Part shown: piece after piece, positions 5,398 to 8,560 of the stretch
Numbering within the stretch: the first letter of the stretch is position 1
Layout: every line of letters begins with the position of its first letter
Source: Erysipelotrichaceae bacterium
GTDB lineage: Bacteria; Bacillota_I; Bacilli_A; Erysipelotrichales; Erysipelotrichaceae
DNA length: 8,560 nt
Assembly (NCBI GenBank): GCA_900754715.1
Contig: CAAEDX010000138.1
Span: 1-8,560 of the forward strand
Direction: 5' to 3'
Position numbers and translations under genes: made by a program
Notes under the pieces: generated by a model
Seen by the model: only the letters and a program-made list of their open reading frames with translations
Told to the model about the DNA's origin: nothing
Databases searched by the model: none

Positions 5398-6870
5398 TCA
5401 CTTGATAAACAAGTCCCGATATTCCTTGGGTGACATCCCGACAAATTTACGGAAGGTCTGGGTGAAATAGCTCTGTGAACGAAAGCCGCATTGATCCGCA
5501 ACGAGCTTCATCATCTCTCCCTCACGGATCTTCCGTTTTGCTTGCTGGATGCGATACTCATTCAGCAGATCAGAAAAGCCGCGGTCATTCTTGCTCAGCT
5601 GACGGCTGAGATGAGAATCCGAGACCTGCAGGCTTTCTGCCACATCATGCAGGCTGATCTGACGCTGATAATTGGCCTTGATGTATTCCACTGCTTTACG
5701 CGTCAGATAATCCAGCTTCTGATAGCGCATCAGCCGCCAGAGCTTCAGCGAACGCATCAGCGACAGCGTCATCCGCAGTTCTGCTTCCTTGGCCGGCATA
5801 TGCGCACCGAGCCCGATCGCGATCTCCTGTGCCTGCATGAACGATTCGTGCTCTTCTGCGTTGATCTTCTCGCATAAACCCTCTGCCGCATGTTTGTACA
5901 ACGCATAAACTTCCTGCGGACTGCCATGCTTTCGATACAGCAAAGCGAGCACAAAGTCATGGACGGTCTGCCGCAGCAGCTCATCTTCCTCACTGGCTCC
6001 TGCCTCATAGATCTTCTGGATCCAGATCTGCGCGAAGCAGCTGTCATCATCCGGATCCTCCTGGCTGTGCGCCGCGTTCATGGCATGGAAATACGACTGA
6101 TGCAGCGAAGACAGCTCGTGCTCGATCGTACCGGCACGCACTTCTGCCCCTTCCTGATTCAGAAGCAGCCGCTCGATGCTGCGCACATCTTCTTTCTCCA
6201 TCAGAAAGCCTGCCAGCACAAAGAAGATATGCGCGCTTTCCATCTGACAGGTCAGTGTGGAAAAGCCGATATCCTCCACGGCCTTACGGATCGTTTCGAT
6301 CGCGGTCTCGCTCACGCCATCGAGCAGAAAACAGCAGCCGGACACAAAATGAATGTTCAGCATGCCTAGCTGATCCAGCAGTTCCTGTTCCTGTGCCCCG
6401 CTGAGGATCATGGAGACACAGTCATGCTCCATCAGCGGACGCAAGTGATGATAACGCTCCATCAGCCGGCTCGTCTGCTGACGATGATTGTGCTCATGCT
6501 TCAGCTTCTCCACGGCACTGCTCAGCGACGCCGCGATCTTTTCCGGCTCCGCCGGCTTCAGCAGAAATTCCTCCACGCCCAGATGGATCGCCTCCTGCGC
6601 GTAAGAAAAATAATCATACGCGGTCAGGATGAACACTTTGCTGGGAAAAAGCGCCATGGCGCGAATGCGCTGCAAGACTTCCAGGCCATTGTATACCGGC
6701 ATATTGATGTCAAGAAAAACGATCTCTGGCCGTTGCTCCTGATACAGACGCAGCGCCGCTTCGCCATTGTCCGCCTGCAGCAGCTGTGCCTCTGGCTGCG
6801 CCGAACGCACGATCCGGGCGATGAATTCTCGTTCGATCTGTTCATCTTCCGCGATCAGCACACGTATCAT
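5398..6870 (-). CDS. YesN-type response regulator with AraC DNA-binding domain
   Basis: The 490-residue regulator starts MIRVLIAEDEQIEREFIARI. Residues 1-120 are a receiver with acidic pocket D9/E10, phospho-acceptor D54 (VFLDINMP), T83 and K105 (FLLKPAEP). Residues about 125-387 form a long middle region with no domain I recognise. Residues 388-490 are an AraC-type domain with two helix-turn-helices (SLHDVAESLQVSDSHLSRQL at 405-424, then ADQCGFRSQSYFTQTFRKFV at 458-477). On phosphorylation by the adjacent kinase it should activate sugar-uptake or catabolic genes; targets are not visible. AAGGAGGTGG (6876-6885) fixes the ATG with 8 nt spacing. The start lies 29 nt inside the kinase gene, so the two are translationally coupled. 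The gene ends the operon at a terminator. Confidence 0.93.
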   Translation of the reverse strand: MIRVLIAEDEQIEREFIARIVRSAQPEAQLLQADNGEAALRLYQEQRPEIVFLDINMPVYNGLEVLQRIRAMALFPSKVFILTAYDYFSYAQEAIHLGVEEFLLKPAEPEKIAASLSSAVEKLKHEHNHRQQTSRLMERYHHLRPLMEHDCVSMILSGAQEQELLDQLGMLNIHFVSGCCFLLDGVSETAIETIRKAVEDIGFSTLTCQMESAHIFFVLAGFLMEKEDVRSIERLLLNQEGAEVRAGTIEHELSSLHQSYFHAMNAAHSQEDPDDDSCFAQIWIQKIYEAGASEEDELLRQTVHDFVLALLYRKHGSPQEVYALYKHAAEGLCEKINAEEHESFMQAQEIAIGLGAHMPAKEAELRMTLSLMRSLKLWRLMRYQKLDYLTRKAVEYIKANYQRQISLHDVAESLQVSDSHLSRQLSKNDRGFSDLLNEYRIQQAKRKIREGEMMKLVADQCGFRSQSYFTQTFRKFVGMSPKEYRDLFIK

Positions 6871-8320
6871 CTTGTCCACCTCCTTCCAAAGCAATGACCA
6901 CGGCAAAGCTGAACCCACAGTCTTTGTCACTGTCGATGCGAATATCCGCGCGGTCCTTAAAAAACATCTTCAGCCGCTGCACCACATTGAACAAGCCAAG
7001 CTGAGTGGATTCCTCGGCCTTGGCACAGCGCTGCAGCAGTGCCTCAGCATCTTCTTTCGGCATGCCTTCCCCGTTGTCTGACACCGAGATCGTCAGGCTC
7101 TCTTCATCTGCCCCAAGATAGATCTCCACTTCCCCATCATGGGTCACATTCTTCAAGCCATGTCTGACGGCATTCTCCACCAGCGGCTGCAAGATCATGC
7201 CCGGAAACGACATGTCAAGGCAAGCGTCTGCGTGTTCATTCAGGATCAGAAAACGGATGCGCTCGCCGAAACGCAGCTTCTGAATATCGATGTAAGAGCG
7301 AATGGCCTCCAGTTCCTTGCGGATGCTGCTGTATTGATTTTGATTATCCAGGCTGTAGCGCAGCAGCTGACTGGTCTTCAGCACCGTTTCCGCAGCCTTT
7401 TCATTCTCTTCGCAGACACAGAGACGATGGATCATGTTCAGCGTATTGAACAGAAAATGCGGATTGACCTGATTTTGCAGCATTCGAAATTCGCTGCGCG
7501 CCAGCAATTCATCTTTATGCAGGCTCTCATTTTCTTTTTCCAGCAGCAATTGCTTCAGCTGTGCCTTCTCTTTGGTTTCCTGGATCTCCTTATGCACCGT
7601 ATCTGCCATCGCTTCCAGCGACTCACACAGCGTCTGCATCTCGATGCCATTGGCCGCTACCGCATTGAAATCATAAGTTCCCTCATTGATCCGCTCGATA
7701 TTGTCCAGCACTTCATAAAGCGGCCGGATAAAAGAGCGCAGCATGATGAACGCGACATAGATGATCCAGAACAGCAGGATGGCGATGACGACGAGCGATC
7801 CGACCACGATCGCCTGATTGACGCTCTGCAGCTGTTCCACATGATGTTCCATGCGATTGGTAAGACGCTGATAATAATCCCCGGAAGTGGACTGGATGAG
7901 ATCCTGCGCGTTGACGGTCTGTGTATACAGATCATCATTGAGCGGATCGGCGATCAGCTCGGCGCACAGATCCTCATAGCTGGAGAGCATATTGCTCAGC
8001 AGCTGAAAGCGCCACATCTGATCCTCCAGGAAGTTTGGATCAAATCCGCTGATGCTCTGTTCTGCCGTCTGTATCGCCGCATCATAATCATTCAGCGAAT
8101 CGTCATTTTCCGTATACAGATATTCTTCCAGATAGCCTCCGGCTTCATCGATGCTGTCAAAAAAAGTGCTCAAGTTCATGTACGTCTCAAACGCGGTCGT
8201 GTTGCGGTCTGTCACATACAGCTCCATGACATTGAACAGCCCCAGCAGCAGCGTGACAATGCCAGTGATGGCAACGGAAGACAAAAAGACCCGTTTGCGC
8301 AATGTCCATGGCTTCTTCAT
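6842..8320 (-). CDS. YesM/LytS-type sensor histidine kinase
   Basis: The 492-residue kinase has a membrane helix at about 11-34, an extracytoplasmic acidic, mostly helical domain at 36-167, and a second helix at about 168-195. A HAMP-like segment (199-250) and a coiled coil (about 242-275) follow. The His_kinase box QNQVNPHFLFNTLNMI (282-297) has phospho-acceptor H288. The ATPase domain shows N box PLVENAVRHG (379-388), DNGEGMP (415-421) and LGLFNVVQRL (441-450). The usual first glycine of the GxGLxN loop is Q here. It is expected to phosphorylate the YesN-like partner encoded next. GAGGAG lies 8 nt before the ATG, and the ATG overlaps the binding-protein stop as ATGA. The last residues overlap the regulator gene. 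The ligand reaching the sensor domain is unknown. Confidence 0.93.
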   Translation of the reverse strand: MKKPWTLRKRVFLSSVAITGIVTLLLGLFNVMELYVTDRNTTAFETYMNLSTFFDSIDEAGGYLEEYLYTENDDSLNDYDAAIQTAEQSISGFDPNFLEDQMWRFQLLSNMLSSYEDLCAELIADPLNDDLYTQTVNAQDLIQSTSGDYYQRLTNRMEHHVEQLQSVNQAIVVGSLVVIAILLFWIIYVAFIMLRSFIRPLYEVLDNIERINEGTYDFNAVAANGIEMQTLCESLEAMADTVHKEIQETKEKAQLKQLLLEKENESLHKDELLARSEFRMLQNQVNPHFLFNTLNMIHRLCVCEENEKAAETVLKTSQLLRYSLDNQNQYSSIRKELEAIRSYIDIQKLRFGERIRFLILNEHADACLDMSFPGMILQPLVENAVRHGLKNVTHDGEVEIYLGADEESLTISVSDNGEGMPKEDAEALLQRCAKAEESTQLGLFNVVQRLKMFFKDRADIRIDSDKDCGFSFAVVIALEGGGQDDTCADRGR

Positions 8321-8560
8321 GCGGAGAGCTCCTCTTGATATGTATCGATATTGTCCTTGGTCACCATGATCATGATCACATCTTGGATTCGCTCTTCCGG
8401 CTTTTTCCCTTCCGTGATGTAGGCATAAAGCATTTCTACGCTGCGATAGCCATATTCATAGAAAGAAGCGACGATGCTGCCGTCGACATTGCCCTGACGG
8501 ATCATCTCCATCACTTCCGGCACTTCATCCACGCCATAGATCAGCATTTGATCACGCAGA
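8317..8560 (-). CDS. Type-1 periplasmic sugar-binding-like protein (partial, 5' end off window)
   Basis: Only the last 80 residues are present, in a frame open at the right edge. They show features of the Peripla_BP_4 (RbsB/GGBP/XylF-like) fold: MLIYGVDEVPEVMEMIRQG is the usual ligand-contacting G-D-x-x-P motif before a helix and GNVDGSIVASFYEYGYRSVE the following strand and helix. An amphipathic helix (MLYAYITEGKKP) and an end DNIDTYQEELSA complete it. In three-component systems such a protein, membrane-anchored by a lipobox, binds a sugar and signals to the paired kinase. The signal sequence is outside the window, so secretion and anchoring cannot be confirmed. The TGA overlaps the kinase ATG by four bases (ATGA), showing tight coupling. 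Confidence 0.8.
   Translation of the reverse strand, partial: LRDQMLIYGVDEVPEVMEMIRQGNVDGSIVASFYEYGYRSVEMLYAYITEGKKPEERIQDVIMIMVTKDNIDTYQEELSA

Noticed and set aside
7139..8338. Long open frame (399 codons) on the plus strand opposite the kinase
   Set aside because: It is rich in Gln, His and Arg with no domain pattern, and lies fully antisense to a clear kinase gene. It arises from that gene's codon choice.

Overview
The window looks like an ordinary chromosomal stretch from a Gram-positive bacterium of the Bacillota, possibly an Erysipelotrichales- or Clostridia-like gut organism. The lineage is inferred from four things. There is a Rex repressor. Shine-Dalgarno sites are strong and AGGAGG-like. 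There is a YesM/YesN-type two-component system. There is also a FIVAR-type surface-protein tail with a hydrophobic anchor. GC is moderate in genes and low between them. I see no mobile element, tRNA, rRNA, CRISPR array or phage gene.

Layout, left to right. Positions 1-482 (minus) hold the N-terminal 160 codons of the NADH/NAD+-sensing repressor Rex, running off the left edge, with its own promoter. Positions 590-2038 (minus) encode a 482-residue protein made almost wholly of about 19 internalin-type leucine-rich repeats. It has no signal peptide and no surface anchor, and a clean intrinsic terminator follows it. A 302-base divergent intergenic region holds the LRR promoter, a good sigma-A promoter for a cold-shock gene and a long (about 140 nt) csp leader. 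On the plus strand come a 66-residue cold-shock protein (2341-2541) and a GTG-started 155-residue HD-domain phosphohydrolase (2593-3060). A terminator hairpin stands between them, and the ribosome binding site of the second gene begins just after that hairpin's T tract.

A bidirectional terminator (3093-3140) separates these from a leftward operon. That operon is an EamA-type (DMT) transporter (3697-4602) followed, with a 20-nt overlap, by a six-helix DUF308/HdeD-like membrane protein (3135-3716). Upstream is a short reading frame (4694-5212) that looks like the C-terminal remnant of a larger FIVAR-repeat surface protein. A possible 17-codon upstream ORF overlaps its start as TGATG. An AT-rich inverted repeat and a terminator lie beyond.

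The right third (5398-8560, minus) is one translationally coupled operon: the tail of a type-1 periplasmic sugar-binding-like protein, a YesM/LytS-type sensor histidine kinase and a YesN-type response regulator with an AraC DNA-binding domain. Junctions overlap by 4 and 29 nt. The order binding protein, kinase, regulator matches three-component sugar-sensing systems such as XylFII-LytS-YesN. The binding protein therefore more likely feeds the sensor than a transporter.

Nothing here is plainly a new system. The points most worth a second look are the cytosolic LRR protein, the csp-terminator-HD gene arrangement, the three-component sensor with an unassigned helical sensor domain, and the truncated FIVAR gene with its coupled upstream ORF.
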